Source of the DNA: JABCPE02 sp963518955
GTDB taxonomy: Bacteria > Bacteroidota > Bacteroidia > Flavobacteriales > Weeksellaceae
Length of the DNA: 64,000 bases
Direction of reading: 5' to 3'
Assembly (NCBI GenBank): GCA_963518955.1
Contig: CAUQKI010000001.1
Coordinates: 124,001 to 188,000, forward strand
Shown: piece after piece, positions 23,784 through 32,240 of the stretch
Position numbering within the stretch: the stretch's first letter is position 1
Layout of the letters: each line of letters starts with the position of its first letter
Notes under the pieces: model-generated
The model's input: the letters and a program-made list of their open reading frames with translations, nothing else
Told to the model about the DNA's origin: nothing
The model's database searches: none
Made by a program: the position numbers and the translations under genes

Positions 23784-24266
23784 TTATAAAAAAGTAGTAT
23801 CAAAAGAGAAAGGCAGTAAATCCTTTATGGAATTTATTTTTATAATCTTTTCTCCACTGATACTCGCGATGTAGATTTCTATATTTTGTGCTTGTTTCAC
23901 TTCGTATTCTACGATGCTCTGTCTGCATGAACCACACGGAGGAACTATCCTGTCTAAGTCTGGATTCTCCTCCAAACCACCGATAACGAACAGCTTTTCT
24001 ATTTTTTGGTTAGGGAAATTAGCTCCCAGCCAAAAAATCACGCTTCTCTCTGCACACAGCCCAGATGGATAAGCAGCGTTCTCCTGATTGCTCCCTGTGT
24101 AGATTTCGCCATTTTCTAGTAGAATAGAGCAGCCTACCAAAAATTTAGAATAAGGTGCATATGCCTTTAATCGGGAATTTTTCGCTTCTTCAAAAAGTTT
24201 TTTTTCTGTTTCCGAGAGTGTATCTATGTTTAGAATTTCGTATTCTATTTCTAATTTACTTTTCAT
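23784..24266 (-). CDS. cdd: Cytidine deaminase
   Basis: 160 residues with the zinc-dependent nucleoside deaminase motifs: YSKFLVGCSILLENG (about 38-52), the catalytic CAERSVIFWLG (Cys ligand and catalytic Glu, about 71-81) and PPCGSCRQSIVEY (two zinc Cys, about 108-120). Slightly long relative to the 130-residue tetrameric form because of N- and C-terminal extensions. Converts cytidine/deoxycytidine to uridine. Single-gene unit between two terminators. Confidence 0.9.
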   Translation of the reverse strand: MKSKLEIEYEILNIDTLSETEKKLFEEAKNSRLKAYAPYSKFLVGCSILLENGEIYTGSNQENAAYPSGLCAERSVIFWLGANFPNQKIEKLFVIGGLEENPDLDRIVPPCGSCRQSIVEYEVKQAQNIEIYIASISGEKIIKINSIKDLLPFSFDTTFL

Positions 24267-24301
24267 AAGACCAGTAGTTAAACATTTGTTGATATAAGGG
24301 C

Positions 24302-24333
24302 AAAAAAGAGGCTTTTAGAAAAAACCTCTTTTT
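24302..24333 (-). terminator. Terminator of the PpiD-like gene
   Basis: On the minus strand GAAAAAGAGG and CCTCTTTTTT form a 10-base stem (24333-24302) ending in a T run, 15 bases after the PpiD-like stop codon. Confidence 0.8.
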
Positions 24334-24347
24334 CGTTATTTTTTGAA

Positions 24348-26471
24348 TTAGTGACCCGCTAAATCATAAACTTGTATTCTATAATCTTTGATATCAGCAT
24401 TATTCTGCAGACTTCTGATGAATGCTTGTGGGAAAACATTTGAGTTTTGCTGCATAAGCTGCTGCTGAAGTTGTTTGATGTCTCCTGCATCTTGCTTGTT
24501 CACAGTCACACCTTTGTTTACTACTACATAAACTCCTGCATTACCATCTATCGGTTTAGATGTTTTATCTTTACCAATCGCAAAGGCTGCTCCTGCTACC
24601 TTAGGCTCTACTGCTCCTCCTAAAACAGGGCTAAGCAGATTGATTTGTCCTGATTCTTTGCTCACACCGAACAAATTAGCAATCGCTGCCAAATCCTGAG
24701 CTTTTGCTGTGGATATTTTTTTTCCGATTTCTTTAGCCAAAAGCTGATTTTTTACAATCGGTTCTATCTGCTCTCTTACAGCTTCTGGATCTACAAGACC
24801 TTCAGACTGTTTGCCATTCAGATAAACCACTATTCTATCTCCATTAGCCGTTGTAAACATTTCGCTCTCTCCTTTTTCTCTCTTCTTGTCAAAAGCCCAT
24901 TTTAGGATTTCAGCATCTTTATCTGTTCCTAAAAGCTGTCCTTGGAATCTCTGAACAAGTTTAGGATTTTGGAAGTTATAATTATTTTTCTTTGCAACAT
25001 TTACAAACTCATTAAATCCTTTTCCTTGTATCTGCTGAGCGAAACTTGTAGACTGGGAGTGTAGTTTGTCCGTTGTAGCATTAGATGCTTTGATTTCTTT
25101 CACCAAATTCGCTACTTTATAAGACATCGCACCAGGTTTTCTGTCTGTGATGTTGATGATATGGTATCCATACTGAGATTCTACCACATCTACAGCGCCT
25201 TTAGGGCTTTTATCAAGATAATTTTGAAACTCTGGAACGAAACCAGCCTGTCCTGTAGTTCTCCATCCTAAATCACCACCATTCTGAGCAGAACCATCAG
25301 CAGAAAGATTAAGATATTCTTCAAACTTCGCTGAATTTGCTTTTGATTCTGATGCTATTTTTTCTGCTAATTGCTTAGCTTGTTCTTTTGTTCTCTTTCC
25401 AGCTTCGCCTTGTGCAGTCGGAAGACCTTGATAAGCAATCAAAATATGTCTTGAACGGATAGAATCTGTAGCTTTTTTGTTCAAAAGTTTAGAAACTACA
25501 TAATAGTTCCCTTCTTTATAAGGCCCAAAAGTCTGTCCAAGTGCTGCTCCTGCCACCTGCTCTCTGATTCCTTCTGGAAGCTGTTCTTTAGAATAATAGT
25601 TCGGGTCAAAACCAGCCTGAGAATGCGTTAGCACGAATAAACTATCGCTCTTATTTGTCTTGAAATTTTCCAATCCATTTCCTACATCCACTCCCTCGTT
25701 ATAAAGTTTGTTGATTTCTGCCAAAGTAGCCGCTTCATCAGCTTGTGTAGGTTCAGCTTTGAAATAAACCAATCCTAAATTTCTGCTCTCTGTCACTTTG
25801 AAAGTTTGTGGATATTTTTTGATGTATTCTACCAAATCCTGAGAAGTAACTTTCACTGGATTTTTCTTCGCGAAATCATCATAGCTTATCTTCACATATT
25901 CTATATTCGCCAGCTCATCTCTGTATTTCAGCATCAACTCAGCTTCTTTCTTATTAGAAGTAAGCCCTACAGAAAGGTTGGTAAACACCTGACGAGCCAT
26001 GATTCTGTACTCTATACCTTTTCTAAAACTAAGCCATGAATTATATTCATCCACATTGCTTGATTTTAGCTGTTCTATCCGCTTTTTAAAATCACTTACA
26101 TTAAAGTTAGGATTTTGGGCAAACATAGGGTCAAACGGCAGTTGATTCCAGAAAAACTCTTCTGTCATTTTCAAACCTAATTTTTCAAACTCCTGTTTGA
26201 TAAGTTTAGATTGTACTATACTCTGCCAAGCCTGCTCTTCCAGACCGTTAGGCGACTGCCCTTGCTGCTGTGCCTGCTGCTGCATCATATTGAGAGTTTC
26301 TAGATACTCTTCTCTAGTTATTTTCTCTCCATTCACCTCACCGAAGACATTCGGGTCATTTCCCATCATCTTCTCTACAGTATCAGGATTAATGAAAAAT
26401 GATACAAGGGCTACAGCGATGAATACCACCACAAGCCAAGATTTCTTTCTTATCTGTCCTAAAAGTGTCAT
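24348..26471 (-). CDS. PpiD/SurA-type periplasmic foldase (parvulin PPIase)
   Basis: 707 residues. One N-terminal membrane anchor (about 11-28, WLVVVFIAVALVSFF) followed by a SurA_N-type chaperone region (about 40-260). The parvulin domain is at about 340-440: IRSRHILIAYQG, AQNGGDLGWRTTGQAG and ESQYGYHIINITDRK contain the expected His and Gly residues. The C-terminal part repeats SurA_N-like helices. PpiD-like proteins are inner-membrane anchored chaperones at the Sec exit. Monocistronic, with its own terminator; the promoter is not clear (TATTTTCG at about 26517-26510 is one mismatch from TAnnTTTG). Confidence 0.88.
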   Translation of the reverse strand: MTLLGQIRKKSWLVVVFIAVALVSFFINPDTVEKMMGNDPNVFGEVNGEKITREEYLETLNMMQQQAQQQGQSPNGLEEQAWQSIVQSKLIKQEFEKLGLKMTEEFFWNQLPFDPMFAQNPNFNVSDFKKRIEQLKSSNVDEYNSWLSFRKGIEYRIMARQVFTNLSVGLTSNKKEAELMLKYRDELANIEYVKISYDDFAKKNPVKVTSQDLVEYIKKYPQTFKVTESRNLGLVYFKAEPTQADEAATLAEINKLYNEGVDVGNGLENFKTNKSDSLFVLTHSQAGFDPNYYSKEQLPEGIREQVAGAALGQTFGPYKEGNYYVVSKLLNKKATDSIRSRHILIAYQGLPTAQGEAGKRTKEQAKQLAEKIASESKANSAKFEEYLNLSADGSAQNGGDLGWRTTGQAGFVPEFQNYLDKSPKGAVDVVESQYGYHIINITDRKPGAMSYKVANLVKEIKASNATTDKLHSQSTSFAQQIQGKGFNEFVNVAKKNNYNFQNPKLVQRFQGQLLGTDKDAEILKWAFDKKREKGESEMFTTANGDRIVVYLNGKQSEGLVDPEAVREQIEPIVKNQLLAKEIGKKISTAKAQDLAAIANLFGVSKESGQINLLSPVLGGAVEPKVAGAAFAIGKDKTSKPIDGNAGVYVVVNKGVTVNKQDAGDIKQLQQQLMQQNSNVFPQAFIRSLQNNADIKDYRIQVYDLAGH

Positions 26472-26597
26472 TGTAATTAACTCTTTAAAAATTATTTAGT
26501 CTGCGAAAATACAGATTTTTAAATGAATACTAAAATTTTTCATTAGTTTTTAACTTCCATTCTCTATGTTTTTATAATTTTTCTTTCATTATTATAT

Positions 26598-26631
26598 AAA
26601 AAAAGCTCTGACTAAATTTTAGTCAGAGCTT
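26598..26631 (-). terminator. Terminator of the tail-fibre-like gene
   Basis: Inverted repeat AAGCTCTGACT / AGTCAGAGCTT (26603-26613 and 26621-26631); on the minus strand it is followed by TTTTTTTAT. Confidence 0.85.
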
Positions 26632-26666
26632 GAAAGAATTGTTAGTATCAAGATTATTAATTAAAA

Positions 26667-27959
26667 TTATGCCATATAACCACCCCATTGATCTCTTGCA
26701 CAGCCTTGAAACTTTGCATTTACATCATCATAGCGTATCCACCCTACTTCAGCTGCAGAACATATATTAGAACCATTACCACTTTTTCTTACTCTAACAT
26801 ATGTTGTTGATATATCCTGTGATGCATATATCAACCCATTTGCCCAAATCCCTCCTGATCCTGTATACATAGTTCCTCCTCCATATTGATAAAAGTTCCC
26901 ATTATTTATTGCTGCATTTCCTTCTACAACAAATTTATGTGCTGGATTACTTGTACCTATACCTACATTACCATTATCTGCTAAAGTCATCACCATTCCC
27001 CCACCTCCACTTTGGAAATATCTCCAAAATTGTAACGATGGGGTACCATAAGTACTTGTCATATTAAACAATACCCATTCATTTGCTATTCCTCCCATTT
27101 TATTTGGGTTTCTTAAAACTATCCTACCTCCTTCATTGTTAGAATATTGGGAATATAATGCTCCTTCTTCTGCATAAAAATGCCCATCTTTAATATGAAC
27201 CCTATGTGCTGGGGATACATTTGTTGGTAGTCCAATTCCTACAAATCCATTATCTCCTAAAGTCATCACTGGTCCATTTCCTACTCCACTTGGTGAATAT
27301 TTCCAAAACTGTAAGCCTTTTGCGTAAGCCCCTGTCATATTGAATAACCTCCATTCATTCATATCATTCCCTGTCTTTTTAGGATTGACCAAACTCAAAG
27401 ATCCCCCAACATCATGATTAACATATGACCTCAACATTCCTTCTGCATTTAATTCCCCTGAAATATCTAATTTATATGCACTTGTTGCTGCTTTTCCTAT
27501 CCCTACATTTCCTGTTCCTGTGAAAGAGAGATTTTTGCCATTCATGTCTACAGTCCTATTGTCTGTTAGAGCTCCATCTGTATTGTAGAGGTTAGTTCCT
27601 CCTGCATTTACATTTAGTTTCTTCCATTTAGAGTTAATAGGCATCACAGGGTCTGCATCATAGTAGTAGAATCCCTTGCTGGTAATATCCGCCACTGCAG
27701 GGTTTGCCCCTGTATAGGTCACATCACTTACATAGATCATTGTAGCATCTTCTGGTGTTGCTATATTTGCTACTCTAGTTTTAGATAGTTTTGGAATAAG
27801 AACCCCCTCATTAGTAGTTGCCGTCGGGAGAGCATTTGCTGGACTTGGCTGAATATCTAGTGTTGCTTTAGGATTATTAGTATTAACTCCCACTTTTCCT
27901 ATTTGTGCATTTACTGCTACAGCTGATAGCAGAAATGCTGAAAATAATACTTTTTTCAT
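26667..27959 (-). CDS. Secreted tail-fibre-like protein
   Basis: 430 residues with a signal peptide cut after AVNA (about residue 18). The mature start GKVGVNTNNPKATLDIQP and three later NVGIG/FVGIG + TNPAHK segments (near 153, 240, 330) are the repeating motif of Bacteroidota tail-fibre-like surface proteins. Residues about 178-248 and 270-338 are an internal duplication: NEWRLFNMTGAY...LQFWKYSPSG...MTLGDNG against NEWVLFNMTSTY...LQFWRYFQSG...MTLADNG. The C-terminus ends in CARDQWGGYMA with Cys pairs. No catalytic motif; function likely structural or adhesive. Confidence 0.75.
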   Translation of the reverse strand: MKKVLFSAFLLSAVAVNAQIGKVGVNTNNPKATLDIQPSPANALPTATTNEGVLIPKLSKTRVANIATPEDATMIYVSDVTYTGANPAVADITSKGFYYYDADPVMPINSKWKKLNVNAGGTNLYNTDGALTDNRTVDMNGKNLSFTGTGNVGIGKAATSAYKLDISGELNAEGMLRSYVNHDVGGSLSLVNPKKTGNDMNEWRLFNMTGAYAKGLQFWKYSPSGVGNGPVMTLGDNGFVGIGLPTNVSPAHRVHIKDGHFYAEEGALYSQYSNNEGGRIVLRNPNKMGGIANEWVLFNMTSTYGTPSLQFWRYFQSGGGGMVMTLADNGNVGIGTSNPAHKFVVEGNAAINNGNFYQYGGGTMYTGSGGIWANGLIYASQDISTTYVRVRKSGNGSNICSAAEVGWIRYDDVNAKFQGCARDQWGGYMA

Positions 27960-28225
27960 TGTAATTAATTATAAGTTTGTCATTGTTAAATTCTAAATAT
28001 ATTTACATAAAGGAAAACCCTCTTCTCTATAAAAACACTTTGTTTTTTCATTCAATAGAAATTCATCATCATAACTACTACATCACAATACATAAGTTTA
28101 ATCATGTTAAATTTCGTAAAAAAACAACCCTAAACTTTTGAATTTCAAGCTCCTTTTCCCTCTACGGGGATAGTGAATTATTAGGATTAAACAAAATTTT
28201 CACCCCCTATTTTAATCAAAAACAG

Positions 28226-28233
28226 TACATTTG
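28226..28233 (+). promoter_or_regulatory. -7 box of the class III aminotransferase gene
   Basis: TACATTTG, 17 bases before the ATG, lies in the 291-base gap after the tail-fibre-like gene. The rest of the gap holds no further feature I can support. Confidence 0.5.
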
Positions 28234-28250
28234 CCCAAAATTATTCTATA

Positions 28251-29429
28251 ATGAAACAAGATTTTTTCAACTATCAAGCACAGACCTCGCATTTTGCCTC
28301 TGGTTTTGAGGTAGAAAGAGCGGAGGGCAACTATATATATGGTAAAGATGGCAGGGTATATCTGGACTTTGTTTCTGGGATTTCTGCCAATGTACTGGGA
28401 CACTCCCACCCTAAAATCATAAACGCCATAAAAGAACAAGCAGACAAGTACCTGCATGTGATGGTCTACGGAGAATACGCACTAGAAAAACCCATAGAAC
28501 TGTGCAAACTTTTAGCAAAGGTTACGCCTGACCCGCTGGAAGTTACCTATCTGGTAAACAGTGGTGCAGAAGCCATAGACGGCAGCTTAAAACTCGCTAA
28601 AAGATACACCGGAAGAGAGGAAATCATAGCCTTTCACAATGCCTACCACGGCAACACCCACGGAGCGCTCAGCGTGGCAGGAAATGAATACCACAAGAGA
28701 GCCTTCCGTCCGCTGCTTCCGCTGGTAAATTTCATTCATTTTAATAATGAAGAAGACTTAGCCAAAATCACCGAAAAAACAGCAGGTGTAGTTGTAGAAA
28801 CCATACAAGGCGCAGCAGGCTTCATCACACCAGAAAACGACTATCTGAAAAAACTAAAAAAGAGATGCGAAGAAGTGGGCGCACTGCTTATTTTAGATGA
28901 AATACAGCCAGGGTTCGGGAGAACGGGAAAACTTTTTGGATTTGAGCATTATGGCACTGTTCCAGATATTTTAGCAATGGGTAAAGGAATGGGCGGCGGT
29001 CTTCCCGTGGGAGCCTTCATGAGCAGCAGAGAAATCATGAGCTGTCTATCCCACAGCCCTAAATTAGGCCACATCACCACTTTTGGAGGAAATCCGCTTA
29101 TCGCCGCTTCTTGTTTGGCTACTTTGGAAGAAATTTTAGAAAGCGGACTACTGGATGAAATAGAGGAAAAAGAAAAACTATTCCGAAAACTTTTGGTTCA
29201 CCCTAAAATAAAATACATCAACGGAAAAGGAATCATGCTGGCGGTCAATCTAGGAAGCCCTGACTACTGCATCCGTGTGGTGGAACAGTGCATGAAAGAC
29301 GGACTTATCGTATCCTGTCAGCTCTATCGAAATGATTATCTGAGAATTTCTCCTGCGCTTATCCTCAGCAAGGAAGAAATAGAAAAAGGCTGCGCTATTA
29401 TTCTAAATGCCCTTGACAAGGTATCATAA
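28251..29429 (+). CDS. Class III PLP-dependent aminotransferase (acetylornithine/ornithine type)
   Basis: 392 residues. Fold-type I markers: FVSGISANVLGHSHPKI near 43, NSGAEAIDGSLKLAKRYTGR near 103 (PLP phosphate loop), AYHGNTHGALSVAGN near 130, LILDEIQPGFGRTGK near 205-220 and AMGKGMGGGLPVGAFM near 246-261 with the catalytic Lys. The best general match is the acetylornithine/4-aminobutyrate/ornithine aminotransferase family; the exact substrate is not readable. No arginine-synthesis gene is adjacent, so a broader aspartate-family aminotransferase label is also possible. Confidence 0.85.
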   Translation: MKQDFFNYQAQTSHFASGFEVERAEGNYIYGKDGRVYLDFVSGISANVLGHSHPKIINAIKEQADKYLHVMVYGEYALEKPIELCKLLAKVTPDPLEVTYLVNSGAEAIDGSLKLAKRYTGREEIIAFHNAYHGNTHGALSVAGNEYHKRAFRPLLPLVNFIHFNNEEDLAKITEKTAGVVVETIQGAAGFITPENDYLKKLKKRCEEVGALLILDEIQPGFGRTGKLFGFEHYGTVPDILAMGKGMGGGLPVGAFMSSREIMSCLSHSPKLGHITTFGGNPLIAASCLATLEEILESGLLDEIEEKEKLFRKLLVHPKIKYINGKGIMLAVNLGSPDYCIRVVEQCMKDGLIVSCQLYRNDYLRISPALILSKEEIEKGCAIILNALDKVS

Positions 29430-29457
29430 CAGAAAAAAGCAAACTCAAAAGACAAAT

Positions 29458-29492
29458 AAAAAGGCGAAAATTTATGATTTTTTGCCTTTTTT
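29458..29492 (+). terminator. Terminator of the class III aminotransferase
   Basis: Stem AAAAAGGCGAAAA / TTTTTTGCCTTTTT with a TTATGA-type loop, ending in T. Confidence 0.8.
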
Positions 29493-29574
29493 CATTTATA
29501 GTGACAAAAATCACTTGGACAATATTTTAAAGCTAAAAAAATAATGATATATTGCGACCCGAAAATGTATATGT

Positions 29575-29961
29575 ATGGCTAAAACTAAAATACAATTTGA
29601 ATTTCCGCTTCACTGCCTTCCAGAAATTCTGTTTGAATACATTGCCACTGCAGAAGGGCTGGCGGAGTGGTTCGCTGATGAAGTGACAGAAAAAGGAGAT
29701 GATTTCTACTTCAGCTGGAACGGCGGCCCAAAAGAAAAAGCAACCCTTACCAGATATAAAGTAGAACAGTCCGTGAGATTCCGATGGGAAGAGGATGAAG
29801 GAACTAAATATTTCTTTGAGTTGAATATTGTAATTGATGAAATTACAAATGACCTTTCTCTGAACATTACCGACTTCTGTGAAGCTGGCGACGAAGAAGA
29901 AACTCAGCAGTACTGGGAAAACCTTATCGAAAATCTAAAAATAAAATTAGGAGCTGCCTAA
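29575..29961 (+). CDS. START-like domain protein (AHSA1 fold)
   Basis: 128 residues, no signal peptide. The opening FEFPLHCLPEILFEYIATAEGLAEWFAD and the later VRFRWEEDEGTKYFFELNI (in separate parts: EILFEYIATAEGLAEWFAD, SVRFRWEEDE) fit the single-domain START/AHSA1 ligand-binding fold, a Bacteroidota-wide conserved protein of unknown ligand. Its stop overlaps the next start (TAATG), so it is co-translated with the class IV aminotransferase homologue. Confidence 0.8.
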   Translation: MAKTKIQFEFPLHCLPEILFEYIATAEGLAEWFADEVTEKGDDFYFSWNGGPKEKATLTRYKVEQSVRFRWEEDEGTKYFFELNIVIDEITNDLSLNITDFCEAGDEEETQQYWENLIENLKIKLGAA

Positions 29962-30749
29962 TGAATGACAATCGTGCTTTTCTCTATGGCGATGCCGTGA
30001 GCGTGTATTTTTTTGTGAGAAACGGAAAACTCATCCTTACCGAAGAATGCTATTTTTTCCTAATGGCCTCTATGCGAAAGATGAGAATGAACATTCCACT
30101 TTCTTTCAATCTGGAATATTTCATCGATATTCTTGAACAAAAAATAGCTGCCGACGCCCTTGAAAACGCGTTTATTCATTTTTTAGTTTATAGAAATACT
30201 CATGATTTAAATTTAGCCAAATCTCCTGTTCAGTTTTTCATTGAAGCAAAACCGACACAAGATATTTTGCAGATTAGCAAAACATTAGAGGTAGATTTGA
30301 TTAGGGAAATCACTGTAAACACTAATATTCTAAGCAATATCTTAACTCATTGCCCAGAGAATATTTATGCCGAAATATACGCTGGAGAAAACGAACTGGA
30401 CGACCTGCTGATTCTAAGCCCAAACAAAAGAATCGCACGAGGAATCTGGGGAAATTTCTTGTTTTTAGAAGGAAACACCATCCGTATACCGAAACAGACC
30501 GAAGGCGCCTACATCTCGCCATTGATGGAGAATTTTGTCACTTTCGTTCACAAAAATAGATTAGCCGAAATAGAACAGGCAGAAATCAGCCCTTTTGAAA
30601 GCCAAAAAGCTGATGAAATCCTGATGATTTCTGACAGAAAAGGAATTTTTTCCGTTAGCAAAATCAGAAACAAAGTCTTTGATAACAAACAGTTTAAAGA
30701 CTTTATAAATCAATGGAAAAATAGTTTTGACACGCCTCAGGAATCATAA
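29961..30749 (+). CDS. Class IV aminotransferase homologue lacking the catalytic lysine
   Basis: 262 residues. The layout is that of PabC/BCAT-type fold IV enzymes: N-terminal RAFLYGDAVSVYFFVRNGKL, then VNTNILSNIL where active enzymes have IKTxNYLxN, then LDDLLILSPNKRIARGIWGNFLFL where active enzymes have DEALLLDxxGxVxExxxSNIF, and the end ADEILMISDRKGIFSV. The position of the PLP-binding Lys is Asn, and the SNIF segment is GNFL. It should not form the PLP Schiff base in the known way. Likely a moonlighting or degenerate member, co-translated with the START-like gene and conserved in related genomes as I recall. Confidence 0.75.
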   Translation: MNDNRAFLYGDAVSVYFFVRNGKLILTEECYFFLMASMRKMRMNIPLSFNLEYFIDILEQKIAADALENAFIHFLVYRNTHDLNLAKSPVQFFIEAKPTQDILQISKTLEVDLIREITVNTNILSNILTHCPENIYAEIYAGENELDDLLILSPNKRIARGIWGNFLFLEGNTIRIPKQTEGAYISPLMENFVTFVHKNRLAEIEQAEISPFESQKADEILMISDRKGIFSVSKIRNKVFDNKQFKDFINQWKNSFDTPQES

Positions 30750-30750
30750 A

Positions 30751-31803
30751 CTATTTATCATTCTTCTTTCCAAATAACGCAAAAATAGAAATCAGCCCAA
30801 AGACAAGCGTAGCAATAGTCTGTATCAAATGGGACATCAGCGCATAGGAAATCCCTACTTCCTCACCATGTAAGTGGCTTTTTCCCAGAGAAATGAAAAT
30901 CCCTACAATAGCGATTTTAACTACGATATGGTAAGAACCTGCACCGCCAGAAGTAGGCACCATCATTCCAAGCGTTCCCGCCGTAACGAGCAGAAAACCA
31001 TCACCGATGGTGAAATCAGAAGTTTCTTTCAAGGCAAAACAAACCAAATACGCCGCAAGAAAATAGCAAATCCATATCCCTGCCGAATGAAGCACAAAAG
31101 CAAGTTTATTCTTGATTTTTCGGACAGCTAAAAAGCCTTCTATCAAACCTTTAATGAAAGAAATTATTTTTTCTTTAAATTTAATCATAAAAACAACCGC
31201 TCCTAGCAAAACAAGGACTACAAGGGCTATTTTTAGATTAAAATAAAATGCATCTAAATCATCTACTCCATGGTTTAGCAAGAAACTATCCATAGATGTC
31301 AGTTCCTTTTTTTCAGAGACTTTTCGTGTGGTAAGTAGGTTGTAAAACGACGCTAAAACCTTTCCATTAAAAATAAAAGTCAGAAGCAAAAACAAAAGCA
31401 TAAAAACCAAATCCACCAATCGTTCTATGACTATGGTAGCGATGGATTTTTCTACTGGAACTTTTTCGATTCTGAAAAGTGTGGTCGCCCTCGCGATTTC
31501 GCCGCTTCTTGGAATGGTAAGATTCATCATATACCCGAAGGCTATTGTCCAAAAGGCATTAGAATTACGGATTTGGTAGCCCATCGGTTCCAAAAGAAGA
31601 TTCCAGCGCACCGCACGAAACCAATACGCCAAAACAGCAAAGAAAGCAGACATCAACGCCCAGAAATAGTTAATCTCAGCAAAAGATGCTTTCACTTTAT
31701 CAAAATCCAAATCTCCCAAAGCCAGCCACATAAAAAATATAGCCAAACCCGCTGAAATTAAAATCGTAAAAATATTCTTTATCTGCTTTCTTCTGAGGCT
31801 CAT
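30751..31803 (-). CDS. UPF0104/lysylphosphatidylglycerol synthase-type transmembrane protein
   Basis: 350 residues with about eight membrane helices. Family hallmarks: FWALMSAFFAVLAYWFRAVRW near 45, GYMMNLTIPRSGEIARATTLFR near 90-112 (given as GYMMNLTIPRSGE then IARATTLFR) and GTLGMMVPTSGGAGSYH near 281-297. These proteins resemble the flippase-like domain of MprF and AglD; the lysyl-tRNA transferase domain is absent, so it does not make lysylphosphatidylglycerol by itself. It follows panD by two bases and converges on the class IV aminotransferase gene with one base between stops and no terminator. Confidence 0.85.
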   Translation of the reverse strand: MSLRRKQIKNIFTILISAGLAIFFMWLALGDLDFDKVKASFAEINYFWALMSAFFAVLAYWFRAVRWNLLLEPMGYQIRNSNAFWTIAFGYMMNLTIPRSGEIARATTLFRIEKVPVEKSIATIVIERLVDLVFMLLFLLLTFIFNGKVLASFYNLLTTRKVSEKKELTSMDSFLLNHGVDDLDAFYFNLKIALVVLVLLGAVVFMIKFKEKIISFIKGLIEGFLAVRKIKNKLAFVLHSAGIWICYFLAAYLVCFALKETSDFTIGDGFLLVTAGTLGMMVPTSGGAGSYHIVVKIAIVGIFISLGKSHLHGEEVGISYALMSHLIQTIATLVFGLISIFALFGKKNDK

Positions 31804-31805
31804 TA

Positions 31806-32156
31806 TTATTCTAATAAATTCGTTTTTTCATTAGGGAAAACCACTTTGGGCTCAAAGGTTTTGGCCTCCTCTGGTGTTATCTGTGCGTAGGCTATGATGA
31901 TGACAATATCGCCTTTGTGGGCTTTTCTCGCCGCCGCACCATTCAGACAGATTACTCCTGATTTTCTCTCGCCTCTTATCGCATAAGTGTCAAAGCGCTC
32001 TCCATTATTGACATTCACCACATAAACCCTCTCGCCGTGGATGATTCCAGAGGCATCCATCAGGTCTTCATCTATGGTAATGCTTCCTATGTAGTTCAGA
32101 TTCGCTTCTGTAACACTTACTCTGTGAATTTTTGATTTAAAAACTTCTATTAACAT
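31806..32156 (-). CDS. panD: Aspartate 1-decarboxylase (pantothenate pathway)
   Basis: 116 residues. The self-processing site YIGSITIDEDLMDASGI has Gly24-Ser25, cleaved to give the pyruvoyl cofactor. GERFDTYAIRGERKSGVICLNGAAARKAHKGD (as GERFDTYAIRG then CLNGAAARKAHKGD) and VIIIAYAQI are the expected later strands. It makes beta-alanine from aspartate. First gene of a two-gene unit with the UPF0104 gene. Confidence 0.93.
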   Translation of the reverse strand: MLIEVFKSKIHRVSVTEANLNYIGSITIDEDLMDASGIIHGERVYVVNVNNGERFDTYAIRGERKSGVICLNGAAARKAHKGDIVIIIAYAQITPEEAKTFEPKVVFPNEKTNLLE

Positions 32157-32160
32157 GCTG

Positions 32161-32168
32161 CAAAATTA
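32161..32168 (-). promoter_or_regulatory. -7 box of panD
   Basis: Minus-strand TAATTTTG ends 5 bases before the panD ATG; TTG at 32187-32185 is 16 bases upstream. The transcript would be leaderless or nearly so. Confidence 0.45.
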
Positions 32169-32204
32169 TTGATTTCTTTTTAAACAAACCTAAGATTTAA
32201 TTAG

Positions 32205-32212
32205 TATTTTTG
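32205..32212 (+). promoter_or_regulatory. -7 box of the frameshifted gene at 32241
   Basis: TATTTTTG matches TAnnTTTG, 28 bases before the ATG. Confidence 0.4.
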
Positions 32213-32240
32213 TAGCCTTAAATTTCTAAATTTTACACTA

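Noticed and set aside
26510..26517. Minus-strand TATTTTCG as promoter of the PpiD-like gene
   Set aside because: One mismatch to TAnnTTTG and no -33 TTG; too weak to list.
27960..28250. Search for a hidden RNA gene or riboswitch in the 291-base gap
   Set aside because: Only a -7 box for the downstream gene was seen; no clear cloverleaf, hairpin pair or conserved riboswitch core.
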